Of a DNA stretch of 64,000 bases, positions 21,672 to 33,970 are shown piece by piece. Numbering within the stretch: position 1 is the first letter of the stretch; each line of letters begins with the position of its first letter. A model generated the notes under the pieces. The model ran no database searches. It saw only the letters and a list, made by a program, of their open reading frames with translations, and was not told the DNA's origin. Origin of the DNA: Cyrtodaria siliqua (Eukaryota > Mollusca > Bivalvia > Adapedonta > Hiatellidae); assembly GCA_037043455.1 (NCBI GenBank), contig JAWPHD010001286.1:186001-250000 (forward strand), in the 5' to 3' direction. A program made the position numbers and the translations under genes.

Positions 21672-21711
<40 letters not shown>

Positions 21712-21725
21712 TATTATTATGATTA

Positions 21726-21770
<45 letters not shown>

Positions 21771-21775
21771 GATTA

Positions 21776-21809
<34 letters not shown>

Positions 21810-21810
21810 G

Positions 21811-21848
<38 letters not shown>

Positions 21849-21876
21849 GTTGTTATTATTATTAATATTATTATTA

Positions 21877-21912
<36 letters not shown>
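21657..21912. repeat. Long ATT microsatellite
   Basis: About 250 bases of ATT repeats, with occasional GATTAT and TAGTTGTTATT interruptions that themselves recur. Confidence 0.95.
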
Positions 21913-22685
21913 TTTTATATCATTTTATTATTATAAAAAAGGATACCATATTATGACTATATGTTTAATAGTTTATAATTATAGGTATTCTTGCTATTAT
22001 TGATATAGGTCTATTATAATTATATAAGTATTATTACTATCATTTGGCTATAACATAGTGACCTTTTTTTTCTTTACCACCTGTATTATCATTATTATCT
22101 TTACTATTAATATTTATTTTATTTACCACCATATATATTTTTTCCGGTTATCTATTATACCACAACCAACACATTAATATATCTCTACATGTTTAGTCAC
22201 ATTCTCCCTGAATCCTGAATTGCAAATTGAGACAATTTCATGTATGTCGCAATTTTTACTATATATTTTTTTGTTTTGTATTGTTACAGGCTGATTGTTT
22301 GTTTGTTTGTTCTTCGTTCTCAAGTAAGAAGTAAACGGTGTAACTTTGTATATCCTTTGCATCTGATATGTATTATACGTGTATGTATGAATCTTGCTTC
22401 GTCGGTTAAAAAAAATGTTTATGTCTATATTGTATGAGCACATGGACCTATGGCTTAATGATTTTGAAATAAAGTGCTTCATATATTTTTCCGTTTTCAA
22501 TATGTTCAATAGCACTACTATTTTATATACAAGTATCACAATTATTAACTACTGGTATATATTTTTCCTCATGAATTTTGCGTATACCTTCTATTTTACA
22601 TTATCATATATATACTTACTAAAAATAGTTGTTCTCTCCTGTGGGTCAATATGCAATAATCTATAATTAAGATCATGATTGCTGT
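21913..22685. other. Unassigned very AT-rich DNA
   Basis: No repeat or gene is recognised. Short hydrophobic frames at 22240-22666 reflect base composition. Confidence 0.45.
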
Positions 22686-22687
22686 TG

Positions 22688-22733
<46 letters not shown>
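22686..22733. repeat. Short ATT microsatellite
   Basis: About 15 ATT units in a row. Confidence 0.95.
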
Positions 22734-22734
<1 letters not shown>

Positions 22735-22956
22735 TCAATTATTATTAGTATTGTTTCTTGATGTCAATACTTTTATATATAGTATATTCATAATTTCTGT
22801 ATATTACTACTATAATATAATAGGATTATTACTAGAGTAACGTGATCTGGAATTGTGTATCAACTCGAATGGACATGTCATATCTGCAGGATCTCACGAG
22901 AGGCTTTAGCCTTGTGTATGATCCTGGAAATATGGCATATCCACAACAGGTGATGC

Positions 22957-23244
22957 AACTTCCAGAACACTTACTCTAGTAATGATACAACTTCCAGAAC
23001 ACTTACTCTAGTAATGATACAACTTCCAGAACACTTACTCTAGTAATGATACAACTTCCAGAACACTTACTCTAGTAATGATACAACTTCCAGAACACTT
23101 ACTCTAGTAATGATACAACTTCCAGAACACTTACTCTAGTAATGATACAACTTCCAGAACACTTACTCTAGTAATGATACAACTTCCAGAACACTTACTC
23201 TAGTAATGATACAACTTCCAGAACACTTACTCTAGTAATGATCC
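22957..23244. repeat. 32-bp minisatellite, nine near-identical units
   Basis: The unit AACTTCCAGAACACTTACTC followed by TAGTAATGATAC repeats every 32 bp (22957, 22989 and on), with no differences seen between units. Perfect identity suggests recent or strongly homogenised expansion. Units abut with no spacers, so this is not a CRISPR array. Confidence 0.97.
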
Positions 23245-23999
23245 TTTGCTTACATACCTTCTTAAGAAAGCTCATTACATATTATAGCACTGCATAATAG
23301 ACTAGTTTGTTTACACAGGCAGACGACGAAGCCACACGACGTGGTCGACGTCATTCAACGTAGCGTATGCAGAAATCTATTTTTAGTAGTATAGTGATGC
23401 CGTTTCAGAAAACTCTAAAGGGATACAAGGTTTTGTATTCCATTCTAGGAAAATGAAGGTACTTTGTATATATAATTGATAGGTGTATAATTTTATCATT
23501 TCTGCATGTTTATATTTATATATATATATATCATATATTTTCATATACTTAAAATATATAGTTGTTCCATTGTGTGGATCAAATGTAATAAGCTATAATT
23601 AGTATCATGACTGTTATTATCATCATTTATGTATATTACTACAATACTATATACTATATTATCAGTATGATCATGTCTATGTATATCTATCTGCAGTATG
23701 ATTGATAGACGAGATTTACTCTCCGAGTGACAAGGCGTTTGGCAACAAAGCCGTTATCAATTGTGCGGCTTTAACATGAGAGTGAAGGTGATTTATTTTG
23801 CTTTAAAACAAAGACGTATTAATAGTTCCAGCACGGAGACGTAATAAATGTTACACTTTGTTCAATTTTGACGGATGAGGCTGTCAGAAATTTTGACATC
23901 TAAATATTACCTGTATAATATACCCTCGAAAGCGGTTTTACAGTTTAAAAAAAAGGTGAAACAATGCAGTAATCAAACAGAGAAATTATAGTAAACACG
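23245..23999. other. Unassigned DNA
   Basis: Nothing recognised apart from a short TA run near 23517-23531. Confidence 0.45.
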
Positions 24000-24335
24000 G
24001 GGAGATAAATGCTACACTGTAATTGAAGAGAGATAAGGTAGAACATTAGTGTAGGAAGCAAAGAGAGAAAACGAAGAAAGCAAAGGAGATACTGCAGATA
24101 TCAAAGGGAGATCATGTAGAATAACAAAGGGAGATAATACAGGACACAAAGGAAGAAAAAGAAGAAAACAAAGGTAGATAATGCAGTAATCAAAGGGAGA
24201 TCACGTAGAAATCAAAGGGAGATAATGTTCGAAACAAAGAGAGAAAAGGAAAAAAACAAAGGGAGATAATGTAGTAATTAAATGGAGATGATGTTGCGAA
24301 TAAAGGGAGATAATGAAATATCAAAACTCAAATAG
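24000..24335. repeat. Degenerate purine-rich ~28-bp repeats (AAAGGGAGATAATG)
   Basis: About 11 loose copies of CAAAGGGAGATAATGNAGNA follow each other at roughly 26-30 bp. The strand is strongly purine-rich. The core is the complement of the TTATCTCCCTT motif seen elsewhere in the window. Confidence 0.7.
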
Positions 24336-24837
24336 AGCTTATGTAATAAACAAAAGAAAACATGTATTATCTGAAGTAAAATATAACAATGAACTTGGTG
24401 TTGCTGACTGCCAATATGTATGTTTTGAACCGCAACTTATTGCTAGCAAAATAACAAATGTGTTACTAGGTCTGTGATATCACGTACTAAACATACATAC
24501 TTCGATTTTGGAGGGAAGATGCCACCCTTGAAGCAGTTTTGAACAATTTCCAAGATGCAGACTCTAATAATATGTTTATCAACAATGACAAAACGACCTT
24601 CAAGACTAAGATGTGACCAGTTTAATTAAGGGTGACCATACCATGAGCCAATTCCAAAGATATAAATAAACTAAATGTCTCAGACATTTGAAATCTCACG
24701 TCAACACGCCGAACATATGAATATTTTTTTTAATATTACTTTTTATTTTCTCGAACTATGACTCTTCTGTTATCATAAACACACACACACAAATATACAT
24801 GGCAGTATTCTGGTTCGGCAATAGACACATACTTTTT

Positions 24838-25043
24838 GGCCCCGTGTGGTTCCCGGGAAAGAATAGGATCACTGCTTATCTAGGCAGAGGGGTAAAATCC
24901 CCCAGAATTCATGTTCATTTTGACATTTGCCATGTTCATTAAAGGTCTTCATCATGATCACTGTTTCAGGTGCTACTTGAGTGGTGGCATAAAACAATGA
25001 TCGTGGTTCCAGCGAAAAATGGAGTGTTAACAAGTGAATTTGC
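24838..25043 (+). repeat. Dispersed repeat DR-1, copy 1
   Basis: Begins GGCCCCGTGTGGTTCCCGGG and matches 33747-33970 in order along about 200 bp. Shared blocks are TGTTCATTT, GAGTGGTGGCA(T/G)AAAACA, ATCGTGG and CCAGYG. The family and mechanism are unknown, as no terminal repeats or tail were found. Confidence 0.7.
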
Positions 25044-25137
25044 AGCAGCTCTACAGGTGAGAATGTTCTAGGCTCATTCCGCATATTTTTTTTATCTAAA
25101 TGTAAATGGAGTGTCGGTATGGAATGTGCATTCCTGT

Positions 25138-25202
25138 TGGCGCCATATAACCTTGTTTGTGTCGGTGCTCCGTAAAGCTCCAATTCAATTCAATTCAATT
25201 CA
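25138..25202 (+). mobile_element. SINE 3' fragment with AATTC tail
   Basis: GGCGCCATATAACCTTGT resembles the 3' region of the SINE at 19456, and the fragment ends in four AATTC units. The head is missing. It is short, so the family assignment is tentative. Confidence 0.5.
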
Positions 25203-25369
25203 GTGCAAGATTTTCAACCCAATGGAAATGCTTGTTTATAGATCATTTAACCGCTTTGCAACATGTCTAACTAAAAAGTTCGTTTACATTCGTGTGTATA
25301 TGGACATATCGTGTACAGCTGACATGGATGAGTAGTAGTAATCGACGTGGACAAAGCAAGATCGTGGCA

Positions 25370-25630
25370 GTAGTAATGCACATGGAACGGTCGTGAACAT
25401 AGTCATGGATATGGAACGGTCGTGACAATAGTCATGGACATGGAACGATCGTGACAAAAGTCGTGGACATGGAACGGTCCAGACAATATTCATGAACATG
25501 GAACGGTCGTGACAATAGTCCTGGACATGGAACGGTCGTGACAATAGTCATGGACATGGAACGGTCGTGACAATAGTCATGGACATGAAAAAATCGTTTT
25601 CACAGATATGGACGCGGAAAAGTAGTGAAA
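25370..25630. repeat. 29-bp minisatellite, about eight units
   Basis: The unit CATGGACATGGAACGGTCGT followed by GACAATAGT repeats every 29 bp. Clear units lie at 25380-25585, with diverged edges. Confidence 0.9.
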
Positions 25631-25837
25631 ATGGTCATGGATATATATATTTTTTGGCTATAGACATGGAAAGGAACTGTTGTGACCTTTTTTAAATGCG
25701 ATCAATCAAATATTGGACGTGTATAAACCCTTAATGTTCTAAACAAGCTGGTCAATATTTCAGAACAAGTAATCTTCCCATTCAAACACATTCCTTGACA
25801 AAATATTTTGGTTTATCATGCAGATATGCACTTTTCT

Positions 25838-25897
25838 GCCTAATAAAGGGGTGACCTTATCAAGTTTGCTTTATTAGGCTCTGACCAATAAAGCAAA
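25838..25897. repeat. Compound hairpin sharing the AGGCTC loop motif
   Basis: TTTGCTTTATT (25865-25875) pairs perfectly with AATAAAGCAAA (25887-25897) across an 11-nt loop starting AGGCTC. GCCTAATAAA at 25838 can alternatively pair with TTTATTAGGC at 25871. The phrase TATCAAGTTTGCTTTATTAGG resembles the stem of the palindrome at 26085 (TATCAAGTTTATTAGGCTC), so the two are probably related. Confidence 0.6.
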
Positions 25898-26084
25898 TCA
25901 ATGCGGAATCCCTCTGCGTTTATTGTACGTCACGTTATCTGACGTCATGCACGTAACGTTGCCTGACGTCATAAAACAAACAAAAAACAACAACATGGCG
26001 GCGTCCTCGATAAGCGTAGCATTCTGAGAAATACGTATTAATAGTAATTCATACAGAAAATGTGGATAACCTACATGATAAATA

Positions 26085-26168
26085 GAATATTATGTCAGTG
26101 CCTTTTACTATCAAGTTTATTAGGCTCGCCTTATAAACTTGATAGTAAAAGGCACTGACATAATATTC
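26085..26168. repeat. Perfect palindrome, 36-bp arms, 12-nt loop
   Basis: The left arm (26085-26120) is the exact complement of the right arm (26133-26168), around the loop TAGGCTCGCCTT. The RNA or single strand would form a very stable hairpin. It may be a short foldback MITE; a hairpin RNA precursor is possible but unsupported. Confidence 0.9.
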
Positions 26169-28081
26169 TCTATCTAAACATATTTTATTCCCATATTATA
26201 CAAGATGCATATATAAATAGTACAACGTTAATTGGATTGGAACGAAAGAAAACAATATGTTTAAGTTCCTCTCCTTGGTATTTAACAATTTTAGCAATTG
26301 ATGTTCGCGCTTAATACAGTTTAACATCGAAATGGCGATATTTGTTTTATTATATATCTTATTTTGCGTAAAAGGGGAGAAAAAATACTGTGTTAGAGAG
26401 AAGGAAAAATGGAAAAGCAACAACATGGAACTCACGGGTGACGAAATGGAGAAGGTTAGAGAATGTGTTATAGCAGACAACAAGCTGGCACTCAGCTAAC
26501 GTTTGATCTCCTCAATAAGGGAAGTAATATAAAAATTGATAATACATTTAAAAACATTTACTTGCTGAATTTTTTTTGAGGGACGGACTACCTGACAAAC
26601 TGACAGAGGGAGATCAATCATGTAGTCCCTCTAGGGTTACCGGTACGGGATTTCAAGGCAACCTTCTCTATCAGTTTTGCTTATTAAAATCTCAAACCAC
26701 ATTACATTTCCTTTTAAAACACGAAACAAACAATCTGAATCTGTGAAACCTCTAAAATTAAACATCGCCAATACTATACACAGCAGCATGTTTGTGAATG
26801 TGCTCGCATGAGCACATTTTCTGAAAAGTTAATTAGCAACGCTTCATTAGCCGAATATAACCCCACCAGGATGGGGGATAGCGGTCCATTTTCACAAGTT
26901 TTAATTTAATTAAAAACTCTTCAGTCATTCTTCAAAATTTCTGTGCCTGCCATTGATAGTCGACGCGGTATTGTGCGTGAGCTGAAGACAACCCGCAAAG
27001 TAATTTATATTTTTCATACGTGTTTATTAACTTGCTTAATACTTTCTTAATAGCTTATGTGCATATAATGGCAAGCATTTCGATATGGTCAAAGGCGACA
27101 TAGTTTGATCCATTTGACACCCTAACTTGAAATTAGTTTTATTGAATATTCCCAGTCGTGGCACGATGTTAAAACCGATGGATAATATATCTTCACATAA
27201 ATAATATTTCTTTAGGATTAAATAGGGGAAACAAACCGAAAGTATTGAAAGAAAAAGTTGCAGGAACAAACATTAAATTTAACGAGTACAGACAGAGTTT
27301 CATATGTCAATAATTACGCAAGCTAACTCGACGTATATGGTACACACCCTTTTTCTTATCCTCTGCTTCGTACATGGGTATATACAAACATGCATTTATT
27401 AGCAGGCATGGCCCACATAGCAGACCTAGACTATGATTTCAGATGATGGAAACGTGTTCATTTTATATTATGTTATAATGCGAAATTGTTTTTAAAATAG
27501 TCTTGATCATCTATGACGATTGATTTTGTTTTTAAGACAAGCGTCTAGAAGATTTCTCCTAAATGTTTGCTTGAAGCGGCAGCCATTACACCCCCAAAAT
27601 ACAGGTATCGTATAAATAACAACAACAACAACCGCAATAATAATAAAGTCAAGACCTGTGTATTTAAAATCATGCGTCGAAGACGATCAAGACGATTTTT
27701 AAAACAGAACACACTATTAAAGATAACACCAACAGACGCCAACAATTACGTAATGCACATCACTAACCATGCCTATTAGCATAATGAGTGAAATATGGGC
27801 CGTCAAGTAAATTCCCAAAGCTCTTCGCTGTCTACCCTTATGTTTTTCTAAACCGCAGTGCCCATACCTTCCTCACGCTATATTTCAATTGTACGGCCAT
27901 GATCTCCGAAGTTATATTACACTTGAGGGGGATATTGCCACACTATCAGCAATAGGCGTCACATTTGTCACATGGCGGTGGCATTCGGTCACGTGTGTCC
28001 GTGTTATTCCATATTAGGATTTGGTGATGGACATGCACACAAACAATCTCGGATGAAAGAATCAACTGCACATCAACCAGT
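26169..28081. other. Unassigned DNA
   Basis: No gene or repeat family is recognised over almost 2 kb. Several short frames (26196-26483, 27036-27269, 27567-27779) have no domain. A short AAC/AAT run lies near 27617-27645. Confidence 0.45.
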
Positions 28082-28326
28082 CTGTTTGGGGTTTAACGTC
28101 GATTTTCAGCTCATTTTAGGCTTTGTATGTCGGTCGATTTCCAGCTGTTTAGGCAGACCACCCACTTATTCCTGGGTAGAACCAGTACTGTATAACTCCC
28201 ACTATCCGTAAGAATCGACACTTTCTCATTTACAAGTCGAGCTCAATATGGGATTCGAACCTGCAACGCTGAGAGGCGAGAAGGTTTCAAACGAAGCGTC
28301 TTAACCACCTTGACCACGGAAGCTCA
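28082..28326 (-). mobile_element. tRNA-derived SINE, family 1 (copy 3)
   Basis: Minus-strand copy. GGATTCGAACC near 28252-28262 is the complement of box B, and CAGTACTG plus AAGAATCGACACTTTCTC are the family body markers. The tRNA-like head ends near 28326. The tail end (about 28082) is diverged. Confidence 0.8.
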
Positions 28327-28380
28327 CAGACAACTTAAAAATGGCAAGTAATTAACTTTTTTCAAAAATAGGGCCCATTT

Positions 28381-28412
28381 ACAATATTCCGGAATTACAA
28401 TATTCCGGAATT
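28381..28412. repeat. 16-bp direct repeat, two copies, with palindromic core
   Basis: ACAATATTCCGGAATT occurs twice in a row. Its core AATTCCGGAATT-like sequence is self-complementary. Confidence 0.9.
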
Positions 28413-30529
28413 GCAAGACTATATAGCTCTAAAATATCAACATTGATATAAAATATGGAAATATAAGAACCTAGAAAAGTGTATTATAACATATTGGAGA
28501 CATATATTCGTGTATTTAGTCACTGGCCCAAAAAAAACATATACAACGGATTTCATAATCGATTATTTAGAAAATATACCATGAAATGCCTTTGTTTATT
28601 TGGACAGTATTGATAACCAGTAAAAATAAGCTAAGCCAATCTGACAACGCTTATCTCTAGCCTAGTGACTCGCACATTTCCCTAAGGTAGCTCCCGCCAA
28701 CAACATTCAAAACTGACAACATATGTACATCGTTTTTAAAGATACTGACGATGATATTTATATAACTTGCATATTTTGAGAATTCAAACTCTGTAGACAC
28801 AATATAAAGACTTTAACCAGCCAGGCCAAACCCCAAGACAGGAGCGTCGAATTAAGAGTTACCAACTCATAATTCATTTTACTCATATTCAATCAATGGT
28901 ATTTAAAGAACCCTTGAATAAAGCGTATACTTTTAATCGGCACATATACGTTATTATATGACCTGAAGATCTGGACAGAGTTTTGATGAACAGCATTATA
29001 GCGTATTTTTGCCGTTATTTGGCGGGTTAGTTTCTTTAACAAGAACCATGAACAACACAATACCTACATGAAAATGAATAGTGAAACGGGGATCCTTTGG
29101 AAGCAACAAACACAAACGTGTTACTGAGTCTGTTCGTGATGAAACACCTCTCACATCCCGTATTAAAGCCACACGGATTATTGGGCTTGATGAAAGTCGC
29201 TACATTTTAGTGAATAGCAATGTTATTTCAAGATCTACAAACGAAGAAAGCATTGTCATCCTTTTAGTTTATGTATACTAGCATAGGTCAGCAACCCAGA
29301 TGGAATGATGGATATACTTGTGCATGGAAACTCCATTGATTGTTTGGTAAACACATACATCACTGAACTCTGTACGTCTTATTAAAGTTTAAAGCGATTC
29401 TGTCAGCGGAAGGACAATCCGTCACCTGTAGGCAATACATGAACCACTAGCAATGGTGCTTCCATACCAGGAACATGCATGGAAGTCGTCAACGTATAGC
29501 ATATTTGTATATACTCATACATACGAATTGTGAATTGAATTGGATTGTACGGCACCGAAACGGATATGGAATTTATGAATCCAAGCCTTATTCACATTGA
29601 CATACAAATATAAAGCATGGAAACTTCACCATCGCCGGAGAAACACAGTGATTGCAACTGCATCTGTTAACACCCTATATAGTAGTCGTCTCATTTGTAA
29701 AACTGGGCAGTGGCCCCAATTACTGGTCATATGACTGTCCCTGAATTACAGAAGGCGTACCAACTTAAGAGAATATTAAATATCGTATAATATGGTGTTA
29801 TAATACGTAAGTATCAACACTGTCTAAGGAAGCGGACCTTTTTTTTAAATTTTAAATTCACACTCTGTAAACGTGTCGATCAAGAAGATCACAAAGTTCT
29901 TAGATAAACAATACGCCAAGTCAAAATCGCAGTAGCTTTTCATACAATACAAGAACATCAACTTTGACTCAAGTTTTACAGACGCGTTGTGAATTCAACA
30001 AACTAATACCCTTCTGTCGCCAAGAGATCGACTGTACTTAAGCGCAAGATACCAGCAAGTCAAAATGCAGTATAAACACACTACGAAACCTTATTTCGCC
30101 TGAAAAACGAAATAACAATAGAGGGATTTGATGTAGAATGAGGCCTTACGAGTCGAATAAGGACAAGGTCCTTGAAAACGACAATCATCCACGTCACCAT
30201 GACAACGAAAACACCCATAACGTTCACGCCAAAGCGCGTATTGTTGGCGGAAAACAATAAAGGCAGGATGCGTGAATGATTTATGCCAGCAAGTTATGAT
30301 TAATGTGTGAGAGCGGTAATAACGATTTGAAAAGGCTACTGACAAGGAAGGCATAGAGATTTAAAATAATCTGGGTTTGTTAGTGGTATTTTAAAGTTTG
30401 AAATTTGGGAACACATTTACTTTAAATTTGAGGAAGTTGCATCAGAAGAAACAAGAGCTCTATAGACGCACCACAAGCACCATAAACAAAGGAACCGTGT
30501 ACATCATGAGTGAATGTATATACAAGACA
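28413..30529. other. Unassigned DNA with one SINE-tail fragment
   Basis: No gene is recognised. The frames at 29081-29281 and 30091-30354 lack any known motif. A minus-strand AATTC-type SINE tail lies at 29525-29565. Confidence 0.45.
29525..29565 (-). mobile_element. SINE 3'-tail fragment
   Basis: On the minus strand it reads GGTGCCGTACAATCCAATTC and then further AATTC units, like the 3' ends at 19680-19710 and 25165-25202. The body is missing. Confidence 0.45.
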
Positions 30530-30790
30530 GCGATGAAAGGCTATAGAGAGCAAGCAGAGATTGTATGTGCACAAACAACACTTTAGAGCAGTCATCGATG
30601 CAGGATGCTAAGGAGCTCAAACCCGGACGTTGTGTGCACAAACACGACACTGCAGAGGTCACCGGTCAAAGGCTGATTTAGATCTCAAACCGGGACTATG
30701 TGTGCACAGACAACACATTGGAATGGTCAGCGATGAAAGGCTGCTACGGTGTTCAACCCGGTACTGTGTGTGCACAAAATGGCTCGAAGT
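30530..30790. repeat. ~66-68-bp degenerate tandem repeat, about four units
   Basis: Each unit has the order GATGAAAGGCT, CTCAAACCCGGAC, TGTGTGCACAAACAACAC and GTCANCGAT. Units begin near 30530, 30594, 30663 and 30730 and are 70-80 percent alike by eye. Confidence 0.8.
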
Positions 30791-31310
30791 ATGCCATCCA
30801 TAAACAGATCCGTGCTTTGTTTGTACTTTAGAAATAGTATCATCCGACCTTAACACTAGTTTTAACAAAGCATGCTCTCATTTTAATCGACACGTACAAT
30901 ACAAATATATTCGTTCATTGCATTCCTTATTCGCTTGCAAAAAATGTGGACACAACACATACAACAAATATCACCCTGAAAAAGAATGGTATATGTTTAT
31001 AAACATTTCCTTCAAATATCGCGTTTTAATTATTTTAACAGCATAAATTACGAAGAAAATTATCAACATAGCAACACTGAAAGGCGGACCAAACCAAAGA
31101 AATGACTGAGGTTGGCCTTACATTTAAAACGACTAATGTTAAAGTGATTGCTGTAGCAAACTTCACACCTCAAGTCATACGGCTGAAAAGAAGCAATGGC
31201 CCGGATCGGACATGTTTCGTTCTAAACTGACAGTGCCTACTCCTCCCTATGTCACCTTAGAGTCATTAGTTGCGACGTGTTAGGACGTGTAAAAGAAGAA
31301 GAAACGTAGA
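30791..31310. other. Unassigned DNA
   Basis: No gene, RNA or repeat is recognised. Confidence 0.45.
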
Positions 31311-31783
31311 TATACTGAAAGGAAAAAGAAACGCATAATGGGTATTTCCGCTATATATTGTATGTTTAATATGCTACTGCTAATCGAATGGTACAGGGCG
31401 CATTAGATCTGTCCTTTCGGAAAGAAGGTTTAAACAGCACCGAACATACCAATGGTTACCCCTTTACAGTTTCATTATCGACTGAATGCGCATTTGACTC
31501 AAGCAGGTGAGCAAACTTAGGCTTTAAACGTTGCAATCTCTTAACATGAAACACAATACTGAAATGGCTTGACTTTTTCAAGCGAAACTTCAACATTTAT
31601 GAATTTCGTGTAACAAAGTATACTTTGATTAAAATGTCTACTACATGACAGAGTTGTCCTTTCCGTAATTAGTTGTAGCCCCTTTTTGTACAAAACATCT
31701 GGAATATTACGTAGAATTAGGTGTATATAACGGTGTAGTTTAGGCAATGTTTTGATTATGCGTTTCTTTTTCCTTTCAGTATA
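31311..31783. mobile_element. MITE with 29-bp inverted ends (copy 1, full length)
   Basis: The left end TATACTGAAAGGAAAAAGAA then ACGCATAAT (31311-31339) is perfectly inverted at 31755-31783. The element is 473 bp and its outer bases are TA, as expected for Tc1/mariner-type TA target duplication. The interior has no transposase. The 68-codon minus frame at 31541-31747 lies inside and matches one at 61550-61762 only because the two elements are copies. Superfamily is inferred from the TA ends alone. Confidence 0.85.
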
Positions 31784-33746
31784 TAATGTAGAGTATTACA
31801 CTTGAATACGCAAGTATTAGTGAAGGCCTTTTTTCGGTCAACAAGTTTGAATGAAATGAAAGAGACAATATGAATAGGCTTTGCACATACAAGTCGAATC
31901 AGGACAAATTGGGATGAGTGGTATACGACTAAAAACATAGAGTAAGAGACGATATGGAGGAACCTGATCAAATATCGAGATAGAAATCGTGGCAATGTAT
32001 AGCATTTATCAAGGACTGCAAACTTGGTCAGACAACTTAGCAAGACCATGAACGAGTCCCTGATTCTCCAACGCACTGATAGACAAAATGAATTCAGCCC
32101 TACTGTCAACAATCTCGCTTTCTTTTACAATTGTAAGACACGAGACAATACCCAGAAACCCTTTGATGATTCCTGTGCACTTACACTTCCGTATAGGGTA
32201 GAAAGTCGTGTAATTCTCAGGCCATACCCTTATTGGGATGCTTGTCTTTGACACCAATTGCTGTAGTAGATGAGTATAATTCTGCAACCTCCTGAAGATT
32301 GTAATTTGTTTTCTGCTGAATAATTTTATTCATTTGCACTTCTTATTTGGCCTCATATAACTACATGTATCTGGTTATATAGCAATGGTTGAAGTGCTAT
32401 ATTGTGCGGTCACAGGAGAGATACCTTATTTAAACGAAACATATTTATGAGTTACACACATTTGAAATATATGGCAGACAAGCGATTGTATAAACATGTG
32501 TTAACATATAAGTAATTATTAATCAATCCGAAATAGTGCATAGTGACCAGTGTAATGTGTTAAGGTCAGAAACCAAACTTAAATGGCAGCTTCTGACCCA
32601 GCTTCTGAACAAGATAATGAGACAGGAAAAAATACCATACCAGCCACACACGATATTCGTTTATTGTTGTATTGGTAACTTGCATTTAGGTTTTAGATGC
32701 ATATGTTAGAGATAGAAAAGCACCTACAACACCAAAGCAATGTTTTATCATCGGTTGTCATGACAGTCATATTTAATGTACTGATAATTATTGTAATGTT
32801 TGAGCAAGTGCTTGACCTTTGTAATACTCTAATATCTAGAAAACCTAACTTTCAAAATGCGGCTTGTTTGTACTTGTTTTAAGTTTTCTTTCGAAAAATA
32901 TACACACTGACCTGATCTAAACTAATCGTGAATGAGAGTTGATAAAGGGATATTATTAGAGTATATACAGGGATATTATCCTCATGATGAAATGTCAGAG
33001 GGCGATTGTTGTAAGTCGACCATATACCAGAACGATTAACTCTGTTGTTATTTTCATAAAACTGCCACTGATGAAAGTTAGATCTATATCTATAATTCTA
33101 TAATCACCCATATCTCGGCGTCATCAACCATTTTTTATTCTACGTGACGTGGTCCCAGATGGTTGTGATAGCCTATTTTAAATAAGCATTCCTTTTCATA
33201 TACAAGTTGTAACAAAGCATACACTTGCTTTGTACATACGACTTCAAAATGGAGGACTAGTGATCGGTGGTACATTTTCAACGTTCAATTTCTTTTGTTT
33301 TTTTACTTAATTTTCGATTCGGTGGTTCCACTACTCCGGCCGATAAAAGGCTCTGGGTATTGTTTAACCACTCATAGGATATGTTGTCTGCTTTTTAATT
33401 TAGTCTTTTGGCTGATACGCAGACTTCATAACCGCTGCTCCCAACTAAATTCCTTTTTGTTTATTTCGCTCTTCGGGGCATACAATGTTATTAGATCCTG
33501 GGACCATACGCCGCTGGATATAGGGGATGAAATAAAGATACAAATATTGCTATGTACTGTTGATTTTTATGAATATTGAGTTCTGCTCAACCCGGGGCTA
33601 GAGGGCGTGAGCGGTAGCTAGCATATTTCACTACCGCTCATGAACAGTCTCAATCAAACCGAGACTGCAATATTTCGTAAGTGTCGGGCTCGGCCGTTTC
33701 CAAAGATCCATTATCATACTCTTTGTTACAAATAAGTGTCCAAGAC
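31784..33746. other. Unassigned DNA
   Basis: No gene is recognised. Overlapping frames at 31756-32287 and 33295-33579 have no recognised domain. Confidence 0.45.
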
Positions 33747-33970
33747 GGCCCGTGTGGTTCCCGGGCAAGAATATGGTCATTGTCAATCTTGGCGGAGATG
33801 TGGAATTCCCCATAATTCCATGTTCATTTCGTCAGTTTTGTCATGCATGCTCAATAAATTTGGGCATCATCCAAACACCTATGTGTTTTCGGGATGCCTC
33901 CTGAGTGGTGGCAGAAAACAGCCATCGTGGCTCCAGTGTAAATGTAGTGTTTACAACAGAATTGCTTCAG
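33747..33970 (+). repeat. Dispersed repeat DR-1, copy 2
   Basis: Begins GGCCCGTGTGGTTCCCGGGC and aligns with 24838-25043 as described there. It is followed by a short loose repeat of GAAAAATGGACAATATNTAC to about 34050. Confidence 0.7.

Noticed and set aside
22957..23244. CRISPR-like array
   Set aside because: The 32-bp units abut without spacers, no cas-like gene is near, and the setting is an animal genome.
31541..31747. Conserved small protein, with a relative at 61550-61762
   Set aside because: The DNA itself is duplicated as a MITE, so the similarity says nothing about coding; no known domain is present.
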